From contig JAFBIU010000002.1 in assembly GCA_021531775.1 (NCBI GenBank), forward strand, positions 1 through 64,000: a stretch of 64,000 bases of DNA. Reading direction: 5' to 3'. This DNA comes from Parabacteroides distasonis (GTDB taxonomy: Bacteria; Bacteroidota; Bacteroidia; Bacteroidales; Tannerellaceae). Positions 1 to 8,200 of this stretch are shown in pieces. The position numbers and the translations under genes are program-made. Positions within the stretch are counted from its first letter, which is position 1, and every line of letters begins with the position of its first letter. The notes under the pieces are model-generated. The model was not told the origin of the DNA, did no database searches, and saw only the letters and a list, made by a program, of their open reading frames with translations.

Positions 1-75
1 TTCCAATGGAATATTGGATTTGAAGGATTTATCTCCGATGGTTATCATGATGGTAATATATTTTTATGCTTTTAG
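1..75 (+). CDS. C-terminal end of an unidentified protein (partial)
   Basis: Frame 1 is open from the first base and ends at TAG (73-75), giving 24 residues that finish in phenylalanine. The stretch is too short to identify a family. A terminal Phe is common in outer-membrane beta-barrel proteins, but that is only a hint. It could equally be a chance open frame. Confidence 0.25.
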   Translation, partial: FQWNIGFEGFISDGYHDGNIFLCF

Positions 76-233
76 AAGTAGTGCGGTTGATAAGCGTCAG
101 CCGCAAAACGCTATGAGTTATTGACTATTCAAATTTTGCGAGGAATTCCTCGGGTGATGCTATTGAAATGCAAGTCTGATCTGAATCCTCTTACTAGCAC
201 TTCATGTATATGCACATATCCACGTTGGTCTTA

Positions 234-569
234 TTACATCGTCTCTAACAGATATTTGATGTATTCATCCGATACATTGTCTATCTCATTTTTATCGTAC
301 ATAGCAAGGAAAACAATTTTGATGCAATTGTCAGTAATAATAAGCTTTTGATAAGTAATTATTCTTGCCCCTCCGCTTTTCCCCTTTCCTTTGGAAGCGA
401 TAGCCATTCTTACTTTCCGTAATCCATGCCCCAAATCGATACCGATCTCCGGATTATTTTGTATTTCAGATATTATACTTTTCAGATCAGACACAAGAGA
501 TTTGTATTTCTTAGACAATCTCTTGACATCCTTAGAGAACTAAGGATGGTATAATAATTGCAGATCCAT
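234..569 (-). pseudogene. RelE/ParE-like toxin interrupted by an in-frame TAG
   Basis: An ATG at 569-567 lies 2 bases after the stop of the upstream antitoxin gene. It opens nine codons (MDLQLLYHP), then TAG at 542-540, then the same frame continues as FSKDVKRLSKKYKSL and on to a stop near 234. The joined product resembles RelE/HigB-type mRNA interferases, which typically begin with a short beta strand, then a HPEF-like turn and a basic KDVKRL helix. A single G-to-T change (GAG to TAG) would explain the break. The remaining 94-residue frame could restart at TTG (518-516) but would lack the first strand. Such toxins cleave ribosome-bound mRNA and are neutralised by the partner antitoxin. A sequencing error or readthrough is also possible. 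Confidence 0.7.
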
Positions 570-571
570 AA

Positions 572-838
572 TTACTTCTCTAGTTCACTAAATAATTCTG
601 AAATATCAGGATACGTTATGCCTTTTCTTTCCGCTTCTAAGACATCACGATAGGCTGGAATCAATGTATCACGAACTAATTTTTCACCTTCTTCCTTGGA
701 TAAGGATTCACCCATGGAATAGCTATGATTGGACGAATGAACAATAGTAACTCCCTTGATTTGGCTTAATACTTCAAGCAAGTGCGGTACAATGCTATTA
801 TCTTGTATATTTAACGTCATAGTTGTCATAATAATCAT
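572..838 (-). CDS. Antitoxin of a type II toxin-antitoxin pair
   Basis: This encodes an 88-residue acidic protein. The N-terminal part (about residues 5-40, with MTLNIQDNSIVPHLLEVLSQ) looks like the short DNA-binding or dimerisation portion of Bacteroidota antitoxins. The C-terminal half (YRDVLEAERKGITYPDISEL) looks like the flexible toxin-wrapping tail. It lies directly upstream of the RelE-like toxin on the same strand with a 2-base gap, the usual antitoxin-then-toxin order. Three ATGs (codons 1, 4 and 7) could serve as start. The neighbouring toxin is interrupted, so the antitoxin may now be an orphan. The family call rests on size, charge and position rather than a diagnostic motif. Confidence 0.6.
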   Translation of the reverse strand: MIIMTTMTLNIQDNSIVPHLLEVLSQIKGVTIVHSSNHSYSMGESLSKEEGEKLVRDTLIPAYRDVLEAERKGITYPDISELFSELEK

Positions 839-930
839 CCCTTTATTTACAAATTATCGTTGTAAAAATACACCTAAAAATCGAATCCTCCAAACAATTC
901 CCAACTTCCAAATCTCCCCAAACCGTAAGT

Positions 931-1220
931 TTACGGCTCTTTCTTAGTTATACTTACGGCTCCTCATCGGTTATACTTACGGCTTATCCTTAGTTATACT
1001 TACGGTTTGTCCTTAGTTATACTAACGGCTTGAACAGCCGATTACAGTTCGTTTGAACAGCGATTTACAGTTGGATTGGGGGACCATATACAGTTGGTTC
1101 CAAAGGCCAACTTTGATTCACTTGGAAAAAGAACATAAGTTCCAAAGCCATTACACTTATGTTAAAAGGCGTTTTAACATAAGTCCTCGGAGCAAGTCAC
1201 TTATGTTGCTGGTATCGGAC
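931..1220. repeat. Mosaic array of 22-23-nt intergenic repeats
   Basis: Three consecutive repeat families share one 23-nt register. Units beginning TTACGGCT start at 931, 954, 977 and 1000, with a partial unit at 1023. Units containing TACAGTTGG or a variant start at 1041, 1063 and 1086, and a degenerate unit at 1109. Units containing AACATAAGT start at 1132 and 1176 and alternate with its inverse ACTTATGTT at 1155 and 1199. Half of each unit is conserved and half varies. The array fills the gap between the antitoxin gene and upxY, and the last upxY codons run into it. This resembles, from memory, the 22-bp intergenic direct repeats known in Porphyromonas gingivalis. Confidence 0.8.
1155..1184 (-). 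terminator. Perfect 13-bp hairpin downstream of upxY
   Basis: ACTTATGTTAAAA (1155-1167) and TTTTAACATAAGT (1172-1184) are perfect inverted copies around a 4-base loop. The hairpin starts 16 bases past the upxY stop on the minus strand. No T-run follows, so it may be a 3'-end stabiliser or simply the result of two oppositely oriented repeat units lying side by side. Confidence 0.45.
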
Positions 1221-1875
1221 ATAAAAAGGCGGTGGGGATGTAGGCAGTGGCTACCAAACAGAGACCTTCCAATTCGACGATGACGCGTTGCTGGCGTCCG
1301 GCACGAGCAACACGACCCTCTACCCCTTTGAAGGTACCTTCAGTAACCCGGACACGGTCGCCACTTTTGAAGGTGCACTGACTGGCTTTCACCACCCGGA
1401 TGTCCGTGTCATCCACACTGGTGGCACGGATGAAGTTGTTCATGCTGGGAAGCGGAATCGTCAACGGGGGATTCTTGCCAAAGAAGTCTTCATTGAAATG
1501 GTTGTAATAATAACTCAGCAGACCATCCGGGTTGTAGTCCTTCACCAACTGCTCGACAAGATCATCCTGGGCATAGACGAAAATCAGATTGGGGAGCAGA
1601 GGCTCGGTCACCTTCCTACGCTTGTTGTTCACTAACTTTACCACTTTGTGTAACGGATGATAGAAATCAAGCTGATACTTGGCGATAAACTCGGCAGCCT
1701 TCGAGGATCGGCCGTACGAAACCCGGAGAACGAACCATTTCTTCGTTGGGTCCGGGGTGTATTCCACCGACACCCCTCTTTGCATTTTACCTTCGGGGAT
1801 GACATTGGAGGTAAGTCCAATGTGCGTAGGTTCTTGCCCGCCACTTCGGGATGATGCATTAGACAACGCGCTCAT
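1201..1875 (-). CDS. UpxY-type NusG-like transcription antiterminator
   Basis: This encodes 224 residues. Residues about 45-150 (KKWFVLRVSYGRSSKAAEF onward, including PLLPNLIFVY) form a NusG N-terminal domain. Residues about 165-205 (FKSGDRVRVTEGTFKGVEG) form a KOW domain. This is the layout of UpxY proteins, which ride RNA polymerase at capsule loci and prevent premature termination in the leader of their own operon. Here the gene has an N-terminal extension of about 40 residues and no capsule genes follow; downstream on the same strand are only the repeat array and the toxin-antitoxin pair. It is therefore an orphan, perhaps the head of a lost surface-polysaccharide locus, or a locus lying beyond the window. 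A leader of about 490 nt precedes it. Confidence 0.85.
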   Translation of the reverse strand: MSALSNASSRSGGQEPTHIGLTSNVIPEGKMQRGVSVEYTPDPTKKWFVLRVSYGRSSKAAEFIAKYQLDFYHPLHKVVKLVNNKRRKVTEPLLPNLIFVYAQDDLVEQLVKDYNPDGLLSYYYNHFNEDFFGKNPPLTIPLPSMNNFIRATSVDDTDIRVVKASQCTFKSGDRVRVTEGTFKGVEGRVARAGRQQRVIVELEGLCLVATAYIPTAFLCPIPAT

Positions 1876-2377
1876 ATCGGTCGTTTATGTCCGATCAAAT
1901 CGATACAAAAGGACATAAAAAAAGCGTGGATCGTTCTGCTGTCCGTTCCACGATCTGAGGCTTCTCGCATTGCCCAATTCTGTTGAACAGACAACGTTAG
2001 AGCCCACGCCGATATGAACTATATGCATACCTCCCAAAGCCCAAGCAGACAGCAGAAGTTGCACCCAAATGGGTACAACCCCGGCTACAAAGGGCTCTCG
2101 GGAGCGTGATATAAATCACACCCTGGACATCTACCGTTGCTATATTCAAGACAGAATTGTGAAACTTTGCGAGAATTTCAGATCGTCTCAAACACAGCGT
2201 CAAGTAAACGCCTTCAATATGTCTGGACTATATTTCCCACCCAAAACCCGATTAATAGTTTTGCCTGTAAAGGATCCACCTTAATCTATCGGCATGAGCC
2301 GCCTTGCTGGTCGTCCTGCAGAACGTGTCTGACTGGGACAACGCACGAAACAAGGCCTATAGTCCGCTGCAAAGATA
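1876..2377 (-). promoter_or_regulatory. Promoter and long structured leader of the upxY-like gene
   Basis: A minus-strand -7 element TATCTTTG lies at 2377-2370; no good -33 TTTG was found at the usual spacing. Transcription from it would give a leader of about 490 nt with no convincing gene. Near its end are two hairpins. CGTGG/CCACG (1952-1948 with 1929-1925) is followed by seven T on the minus strand (1923-1917), like a weak terminator. TTTATGTCC/GGACATAAA (1919-1911 with 1892-1884) lies close to the start codon. A terminator just ahead of the gene fits what UpxY-type proteins are known to overcome, but the functional link is inference. Nothing else was recognised in 1876-2520. Confidence 0.45.
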
Positions 2378-2520
2378 GAAATAATATTTCATTTACACTA
2401 TTGTCCAAGGTTTTTTCATCTGTTTGCAACACGGCTCTTTCATTTATAAAAGGCCTATCCATTCAAAAATCCTGTTAATTTACCAGGAATCAACGTGTAT
2501 TTGAAGAGAAATATCAAGAA

Positions 2521-2555
2521 AGTTCCCTTTTAATGGGAACTATTTATTAACTTTG
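2521..2555 (+). promoter_or_regulatory. higBA promoter with palindromic operator
   Basis: TAACTTTG at 2548-2555 is a Bacteroidota -7 element. Directly upstream, AGTTCCC (2521-2527) and GGGAACT (2535-2541) form a perfect 7-bp inverted repeat with a 7-base spacer. The palindrome sits where the -33 region should be, so a bound HTH dimer would block transcription. This fits autorepression by the antitoxin encoded downstream. Confidence 0.7.
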
Positions 2556-2578
2556 CACCAAAAATAAATGCTAAATGC

Positions 2579-2902
2579 ATGATTAAAGTTGAAATATTGG
2601 ACGATGACCTGCGTGAACTCATACTTTGTGGAGTGAATGTGGGAAAGTATAAAAGAATCGCTCGCGACAAGAAATTTGTGAAGAAGCTGACTGATATATA
2701 CAACCTGATGAAATCAGTGGAGCATGTCTCCAAATTGAGGGATTACAGTTTCCTTCACTACGAGCAACTGAGACATATATCCTTAAGCTCTGTCAGGATA
2801 TTCAACAATAGAGTTGAGCGGCTGCTGTTCCGAGAAACAGAGACAGGATTGGAAATAACATTAATAGAATTAAATGATGACCACTATGGCAACAAGAAAT
2901 GA
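2579..2902 (+). CDS. higB: HigB-like toxin of a HigB/HigA module
   Basis: This encodes a basic protein of 107 residues, typical of the RelE/HigB superfamily in size. The fold signature is visible as an N-terminal strand, a Lys/Arg-rich helix (RIARDKKFVKKLTDI) and a C-terminal strand pair (VERLLFRETETGLEITLIEL). HigB toxins cleave mRNA on the ribosome. The gene precedes its antitoxin, the order typical of higBA, and its 3' end overlaps the antitoxin start by 29 bases, indicating translational coupling. The ATG at 2579 was chosen because the promoter lies 24 bases upstream. The sequence is more divergent from textbook HigB than the partner is from HigA. Confidence 0.7.
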   Translation: MIKVEILDDDLRELILCGVNVGKYKRIARDKKFVKKLTDIYNLMKSVEHVSKLRDYSFLHYEQLRHISLSSVRIFNNRVERLLFRETETGLEITLIELNDDHYGNKK

Positions 2903-3983
2903 AAGCAAGACCCCTTGGACGGCCACCCATCCGGGTACCATTCTGAAGTATGAATTGGAAGACAGAGAAATCTCCCAAAAGGACTTTGCAGTCATGATTG
3001 GTATGCAAAAGTCACATCTGAGTGAGCTGATAAAAGGCAAGAGGCCTATTACAAAGCCCATTGCAGACAAGATAGAAGAGGTTCTCGGCATCTCTGCTGT
3101 ATCGTTAGTAAACATGCAAACCCAATATGATTATGACATGAAGGTGATAGAACAGAGAGGCCTTGAAGAGCTTGAAGCGCAAAACGCGCTCAGTCTTTAT
3201 AACGAAATCTTTGATGTAAAGACCTTGTTCAAGCGTATCGGAAAAGAACTGACTACAGCGGTTCAGCAAATGCAGTATATTGCCGAGATCCTTTGTCTGC
3301 CCCAACCTGCCGAGTTGAAACTGGAGACATCCGGCATGTTCAGGAAATCGACAAAGACAGGTCAAGACCCTCGTATGCTGATGACATGGAAGCTGTTGGC
3401 TGAATCAAAAGCCAAGGGACAAAAGGTTTCACAACCATTCAACCAGGAAAGAAGAAATGAAGTGGTAGGTGCTTTGGCAAGAGCCTTGCATGACAATCGC
3501 TCCACAGAAAATACTGTAAAAGAGATATTGGCTGCCGAGGGAATAGCCTTCTGTATAGAAGAAAAGGTGGATAAAGCATCCGTGGATGGCTACTCTTACA
3601 TTGAAGATGGTACACCTTATATAATATTGACAAGGAGGTACGACCGCATAGACAATTTCGCTTTTGCACTGATGCACGAGATTGGACACGTCTATCTGCA
3701 TTATCTCGATGGCAGCCGAAACGATTGTAAGCTCAGCATCCCGGATTATGACAATGAGAGTGCAGAAGAAAAAGAAGCCAATGCTTTTGCTGCCAATGCC
3801 CTCATCTCAAACGAAGAATGGGAAAATGCCCCGAAGGTGAGGGTAAATCCGGCGATCATACAGCGCAAATATACCCAATGGGCTAATGAGAAAGGCTTGA
3901 ACAAGTGGATCGTGTTAGGCAGAATATCATACGAGACAGGAATGTATAAGTTTCGCTCTGATGAAAGTAGAAGAATCGGTTAG
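2874..3983 (+). CDS. higA: HigA-type antitoxin fused to an ImmA/IrrE zinc peptidase domain
   Basis: This encodes 369 residues. Residues about 15-75 are a HigA/XRE helix-turn-helix domain (HPGTILKYELEDREISQKDF, then KSHLSELIKGKRPIT). Residues about 200-330 form an ImmA/IrrE (DUF955) metallopeptidase-like domain with the motif HEIGH at residues 268-272, which would bind zinc. Classical HigA is only about 100 residues, so this is the long variant. The protein probably represses the operon through the palindrome at 2521-2541 and holds the toxin. The peptidase part could cleave the antitoxin or another regulator under stress. ATGs at codons 1, 2 and 5 are all possible starts. The gene overlaps higB. 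Confidence 0.85.
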   Translation: MMTTMATRNESKTPWTATHPGTILKYELEDREISQKDFAVMIGMQKSHLSELIKGKRPITKPIADKIEEVLGISAVSLVNMQTQYDYDMKVIEQRGLEELEAQNALSLYNEIFDVKTLFKRIGKELTTAVQQMQYIAEILCLPQPAELKLETSGMFRKSTKTGQDPRMLMTWKLLAESKAKGQKVSQPFNQERRNEVVGALARALHDNRSTENTVKEILAAEGIAFCIEEKVDKASVDGYSYIEDGTPYIILTRRYDRIDNFAFALMHEIGHVYLHYLDGSRNDCKLSIPDYDNESAEEKEANAFAANALISNEEWENAPKVRVNPAIIQRKYTQWANEKGLNKWIVLGRISYETGMYKFRSDESRRIG

Positions 3984-4017
3984 CATAAGGAATAGAGGCA
4001 TCAGCCTAACTGATAAC

Positions 4018-4046
4018 ATAAGCTCTTCCATATCGGAAGGGCTTAT
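4018..4046 (+). terminator. Hairpin terminator after higBA
   Basis: ATAAGCTCTTCC (4018-4029) pairs with GGAAGGGCTTAT (4035-4046) with one G-U pair. The hairpin lies 34 bases past the higA stop and is followed by TCTT, a weak T-run. Confidence 0.55.
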
Positions 4047-4111
4047 TCTTAACTTCGTCAATGCATTACCCAAATCAAGAAAAAAGCCGCCAATACACAA
4101 CGTATCAACGG

Positions 4112-4165
4112 TTCTTGGTGATTCCGGAGCGATTCGAACGCTCGACCCACGCCTTAGAAGGGCGT
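4112..4165 (-). repeat. Displaced 3' half of tRNA-Arg (attachment-site copy)
   Basis: These 54 bases are identical to 5014-5067, which span the 3' half of the intact tRNA-Arg gene from the anticodon stem through the encoded CCA. The similarity stops sharply after 4165. A diverged copy of the tRNA terminator hairpin lies at about 4084-4111. The 54-bp direct repeat bracketing 4166-5013 is the expected product of site-specific integration into the 3' end of a tRNA gene by a tyrosine recombinase. Confidence 0.85.
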
Positions 4166-4211
4166 ATTCCGTCCAAGTAACCAGCTCATAATCCATACAA
4201 ACCCGCTTCAC

Positions 4212-4231
4212 TTTACAACAATTTTACAACA
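4212..4231 (+). repeat. Pair of TTTACAACA direct repeats beside the attachment copy
   Basis: TTTACAACA occurs at 4212-4220 and again at 4223-4231, 47-66 bases inside the element from the 54-bp core. Short direct repeats at this distance could be integrase arm-type sites. This is inference from position only. Confidence 0.3.
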
Positions 4232-4234
4232 GCC

Positions 4235-4546
4235 ATGCAGAATGTAAAGTGCTATCTTCAATTTAGGACAATTGCCACCGGATACAGTTGCTTTATCCGG
4301 GTTATGTCTGGCGGCAAAGTGACCGCTGTAAACACTGGGATTAAGTTGAATAATTGTGAATATTCAGACGGGGAAGTTGTCGATTTGTGCAAGCTGGAAA
4401 CGTTGCGCAAACCTGTTCCATCCCGGCATGATAGGGCCGTTCCAGTCCGAGTAGTAAGGGATATTTTGAAGTATGAAACAAAAAATGAGGATTACACTCT
4501 CCTATTACGCTCAACCATCCCCAAGCCTTGCACTATCCTATCTTAG
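4235..4546 (+). CDS. Small uncertain ORF, possible integrase N-terminal remnant
   Basis: The 103-residue open frame begins 69 bases inside the tRNA-Arg attachment copy. The first 40 residues (YLQFRTIATGYSCFIRVMSG, then VTAVNTGIKLN) loosely match the arm-DNA-binding N-terminus of Bacteroidota tyrosine integrases, where a short beta-hairpin ends in a STGIKV-like motif. The rest matches nothing recognised, and the frame ends without any catalytic domain. Position next to an attachment site supports a decayed integrase, but this could be a chance ORF. No good promoter or ribosome binding site was seen. Confidence 0.3.
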   Translation: MQNVKCYLQFRTIATGYSCFIRVMSGGKVTAVNTGIKLNNCEYSDGEVVDLCKLETLRKPVPSRHDRAVPVRVVRDILKYETKNEDYTLLLRSTIPKPCTILS

Positions 4547-4619
4547 CAGATAGGAAAAATATGAATACTTAGTGGTAGTTATAATTAAAAAGGAATAATG
4601 ATAAACAGCGGTTCTATTA

Positions 4620-4650
4620 TTTGTGGGTGTAGGGAAAAAGCGTATATTTG
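4620..4650 (+). promoter_or_regulatory. Consensus Bacteroidota promoter
   Basis: TTTG (4620-4623), exactly 19 bases, then TATATTTG (4643-4650). It lies 32 bases upstream of the ATG at 4682 and settles that start over an in-frame ATG at 4598, which lies upstream of the promoter. Confidence 0.8.
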
Positions 4651-4681
4651 TGGGCAAAATGATGCATTAATTTTTTACAAA

Positions 4682-4918
4682 ATGGAAGAAACATCGGTGC
4701 AAACTACATTGAACACATATACGCTTCAGATACCGAAATTTGATTGCAGTTTTTTTAATTCACTCGTGAGGAAGATGGGGTGGACGGCTAAGCGTACGAA
4801 TACAAGAACGGTCATTCCTGTTGAGACGCTTAAAGTTCTCAAAGAGGCCCGTTCGGGCAAGGATGCAGGAGTTGTTGACACCAGTTCTTTGGATGCGTTC
4901 ATAAAATCAATGGATTAA
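4682..4918 (+). CDS. Small antitoxin-like protein, orphan
   Basis: This encodes 78 residues. The centre (FNSLVRKMGWTAKR) and the tail (SSLDAFIKSMD) resemble small Bacteroidota antitoxin-type proteins with a KMGW motif followed by a flexible linker and a short helix. No toxin gene follows; the tRNA-Arg gene lies downstream on the other strand. It is the only gene with a clear promoter inside the 848-bp element remnant, so it may be a surviving cargo or addiction gene. The function is not established. Confidence 0.6.
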   Translation: MEETSVQTTLNTYTLQIPKFDCSFFNSLVRKMGWTAKRTNTRTVIPVETLKVLKEARSGKDAGVVDTSSLDAFIKSMD

Positions 4919-4978
4919 CGCCATAAGTCTTGGGTATGTAGGAATAAAGCGCTATGTTGCTCAGACTGGATAGACAAT

Positions 4979-5011
4979 AAAAAACCTCCAATACATTACG
5001 TATCAGAGGTT
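4979..5011 (-). terminator. Terminator of tRNA-Arg
   Basis: On the minus strand AACCTC (5011-5006) pairs with GAGGTT (4988-4983), followed by further T residues. It begins 7 bases after the encoded CCA. A diverged copy accompanies the displaced tRNA half at about 4084-4111. Confidence 0.7.
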
Positions 5012-5017
5012 TATTCT

Positions 5018-5094
<77 letters not shown>

Positions 5095-5110
5095 ATCCTT
5101 AATTGCGCTG

Positions 5111-5141
5111 CAAAGGTACACATTATTTTGATACTGCCAAA
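5111..5141 (-). promoter_or_regulatory. Promoter of tRNA-Arg
   Basis: On the minus strand TTTG (5141-5138), 19 bases, then TACCTTTG (5118-5111). The -7 element ends 17 bases before the mature tRNA 5' end at 5094. Confidence 0.85.
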
Positions 5142-5178
5142 TATTGTTGCTAAATTTTGCCGGGAAAATTTGAAGGGC

Positions 5179-5209
5179 TTTCCTAATTCAAGGGGAGTGA
5201 TTACCTTTG
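5179..5209 (+). promoter_or_regulatory. Promoter of the GH97-GH51 gene
   Basis: TTTC (5179-5182), 19 bases, then TACCTTTG (5202-5209), 31 bases upstream of the ATG at 5240. The spacing is ideal; the -33 box has one mismatch. Confidence 0.7.
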
Positions 5210-5239
5210 TTCCCAACAACGTTCTAATATAATAGGCAC

Positions 5240-8200
5240 ATGAAAAATATACTGTACGTAGCCCTCCTCGTGGGGCTTTCTACGCCTCTTGGGGCACAAC
5301 AGGCCACCGTGGCGGGACCTGACAACCGGTTGAAGGTGGAGGTGTTCGTCGAAAAGGGACAACCGCTCTACTCCGTTTCCTACGACGGCAACGTAGTGTT
5401 GGAGAAATCTCCGTTGGGTCTGGAGACCTCGGTGGGTGATTTCCACCGTAACATGACCTGGCAAGGGGATTCTATCGGACACATCCAGCAAACCTACCAG
5501 TTGGACCGGATCAAACATTCGACGGTTCATTACGAAGCCAACGAATTGACTTGCCGGTTGACGAATGCCAAGGGATGGCCCCTGCAGATCATCTTCCGCG
5601 TCAGCAATCAGGACATTGCCTTTCGCTACTACCTGCCACAGACCACTTCGACGGCTTGCTGTGTGGTGAAACGGGAAGCGACCGGTTTCGACTTCCCCCA
5701 ACAGACCACGACGTTTCTTTGTCCGCAGGCTTCGCCCATGAGTGGTTGGGAACGTACGAAGCCCAGCTATGAAGAGGAATATACTCCGGACGAACCGATC
5801 GGTACCCCCAGCAAGGAGGGGTTGGGCTATACCTTCCCTTGCCTCTTCCACGTGGAGGATTCGCATTGGGTGTTGCTCTCGGAGACAGGTGTCGATGGAG
5901 CCTATTGTGGAGGTCATCTGGGCGAAGGCAGTGCCAACGGACTTTATACCTTAGCCTTTCCGCATCCGGGGGAGAACAATGGTGTGGGCAGTGCGACCGC
6001 TTCCATTCCCCTACCGGGCGGTACACCGTGGCGAACCATCACCGTGGGTGACAATTTGAAACCCATCGTCGAAACGACCATCCCCTTTGATGTGGTCACC
6101 CCCAAGTATGAGCCCTCTATTCCCTATCAATATGGCCGATCCACCTGGAGTTGGATCCTCTGGCAAGACGGCAGTATCAACTACGACGACCAGATCAAGT
6201 TCATCGATTTAGCGGCTGCCATGGGGTATGAATACACATTAGTCGATAACTGGTGGGATACCCGTATCGGACGGGGTCGTATCGAAGAGCTATCGGCCTA
6301 CGCCCAGTCGAAAGGGGTCCATCTCTTTCTCTGGTACAACTCCAACGGCCACTGGAGTGATGCGCCACAGGGACCGAAGCAGTGTATGAACTCCGCCACA
6401 GCCCGCAAACGGGAGATGAAATGGCTCCACGACATCGGGGTCAAGGGCATCAAGGTGGATTTCTTTGCGGGTGACAAGCAGGAGACCTTCAAGCTTTACG
6501 AGGATATTCTGTCGGATGCGAACGAGGCTGGACTGATGGTCGTGTTCCACGGCTGTACCCTACCCCGGGGTTGGGAACGGATGTATCCGAACTATGTGGG
6601 CAGTGAGGCGGTCCTGGCCTCCGAGAATTTGGTTTTCAACCAGCATTTTGATGATTTAGAGGCACAGAATGCCTGTCTGCATCCCTTCATCCGCAACACA
6701 GTCGGTTGCATGGAGTTCGGGGGTGTCTTCCTGAACAAACGGTTGAACCGTACCAACGATGGCGGTACGATCCGTCGCACCTCCGACCTGTTCCAACTCT
6801 CGTTGGCGGTACTGTTCCAGAACCCGATCCAGAACTTTGCCTTGGCTCCCAACAACCTGACCGAGGCTGATCCGGTTTGTCTGGACTTCCTGCGCCGGGT
6901 ACCGACCACCTGGGATGAGACTCGTTTTCTGGAGGGTTATCCCGGTAAATATTGTGTCTTGGCCCGTCGGAAGGGACATCAATGGTACGTAGCCGGCATC
7001 AATGCCGAGGCTTCGACCCGTCGGGTGTCGTTACAGCTGCCGATGTTGGCTCACCAAACGGTTGAACTCTATACGGAAGGGGATCAGGGTCACGTGCAGA
7101 AACGTAACGTTACGCTGGATGAAAAGGGAGAGGTCGAACTGACCATTCCGTCCAATGGTGGAGCACTCGTCACCTTCGCACCCGAACAGGTCTATTTAGG
7201 GGCCTGGTCTGCTTCGGACAAGGCGAATCGGGGTGGCTTGCAGCTGGCCTGGAGCAGTGACCGGACGCATTGGCAACCGGTGGGTAACGGCATTGTTTAT
7301 CTGTATAGCGATTATGGCAACTGGGGCACGGAGAAACGGATGTTCCATCCGCAGTTGTTGCAAGACAACGAAGGGTTGTGGCACAGCTGGTGGCAGGTGA
7401 ACGACCGGGAGGCAGTCTTGGCACATACCACCTCGCCCGACTTGATCCATTGGACACCTCAAAGTTACTACCCGACCTCGGAACAGGCTACCCGCTTCCC
7501 GTTGTGGAATTACGTGGCTACGGCAGAATCCTTTACCGTAGCCGGTAAGCAGGTGCAGGGACAGATCCTGTCGGCTCCCCTCTCCGTAGTGGAAAATCTG
7601 GACCGTTATGCCGAGTGGGACCGTCAGCGACAAGCGTTGTTCAGCGAACGGTGCGAACAGGATCCGGTACGCTTTGCCGACCTGCAACCGCTCGAAGCTA
7701 CGTTGCGCATCCGTCCGACTGAATCCAAGGCAATCAGTCCGGAACTGATGGGTATCTTCTTTGAGGACATCAACTATGCGGCTGACGGTGGTCTCTATGC
7801 AGAACTGATCCAGAACCGCGACTTCGAATATGATCCGGCGGACAAGCAGGGGCAGGATCCTGCCTGGAAAGCCGATTATGCTTGGGAACTGCGTACCTTG
7901 GCCAACGCTTCGGAGGCTGGCAGCCACTTTGCCATCGACACAAAAGATCCGTTGCATCCCAACAATGCCCATTTTGGTGTGTGGCAGGTGAACCAGCCCA
8001 ACCAGAGTGCTTTGGTGAACAGCGGCTACGATGGTATCTGCGTGCGCAAGGGGGAACGCTACGACTTCTCCCTCTTCGCCCGGATGCAGAGCGGCAAGGC
8101 AGGTGCTTTACGGGTCTGTCTGATGACGCCGGATGAGCAGGTGATTGCCGAGAGCCGTGTTGCCTGGAAGGGGAAAGCCTGGCAGCAACAGACAGCAGAG

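Noticed and set aside
540-542. TAG recoded as a sense codon
   Set aside because: Other genes in the window end normally at TAG and no suppressor or recoding feature was seen; a point mutation is simpler.
931-1220. CRISPR array
   Set aside because: Units are contiguous with no spacers, period is 22-23 nt, and no cas gene is near.
2352-2459. Invertible promoter ahead of upxY, as in capsule loci
   Set aside because: The AAGGCCTAT copies at 2352 and 2451 are direct, not inverted, and only 9 bp long. No flanking inverted repeats were found.
1997-2478. Several short open frames in the upxY leader
   Set aside because: They overlap one another in different frames, lack promoters and have no protein-like composition.
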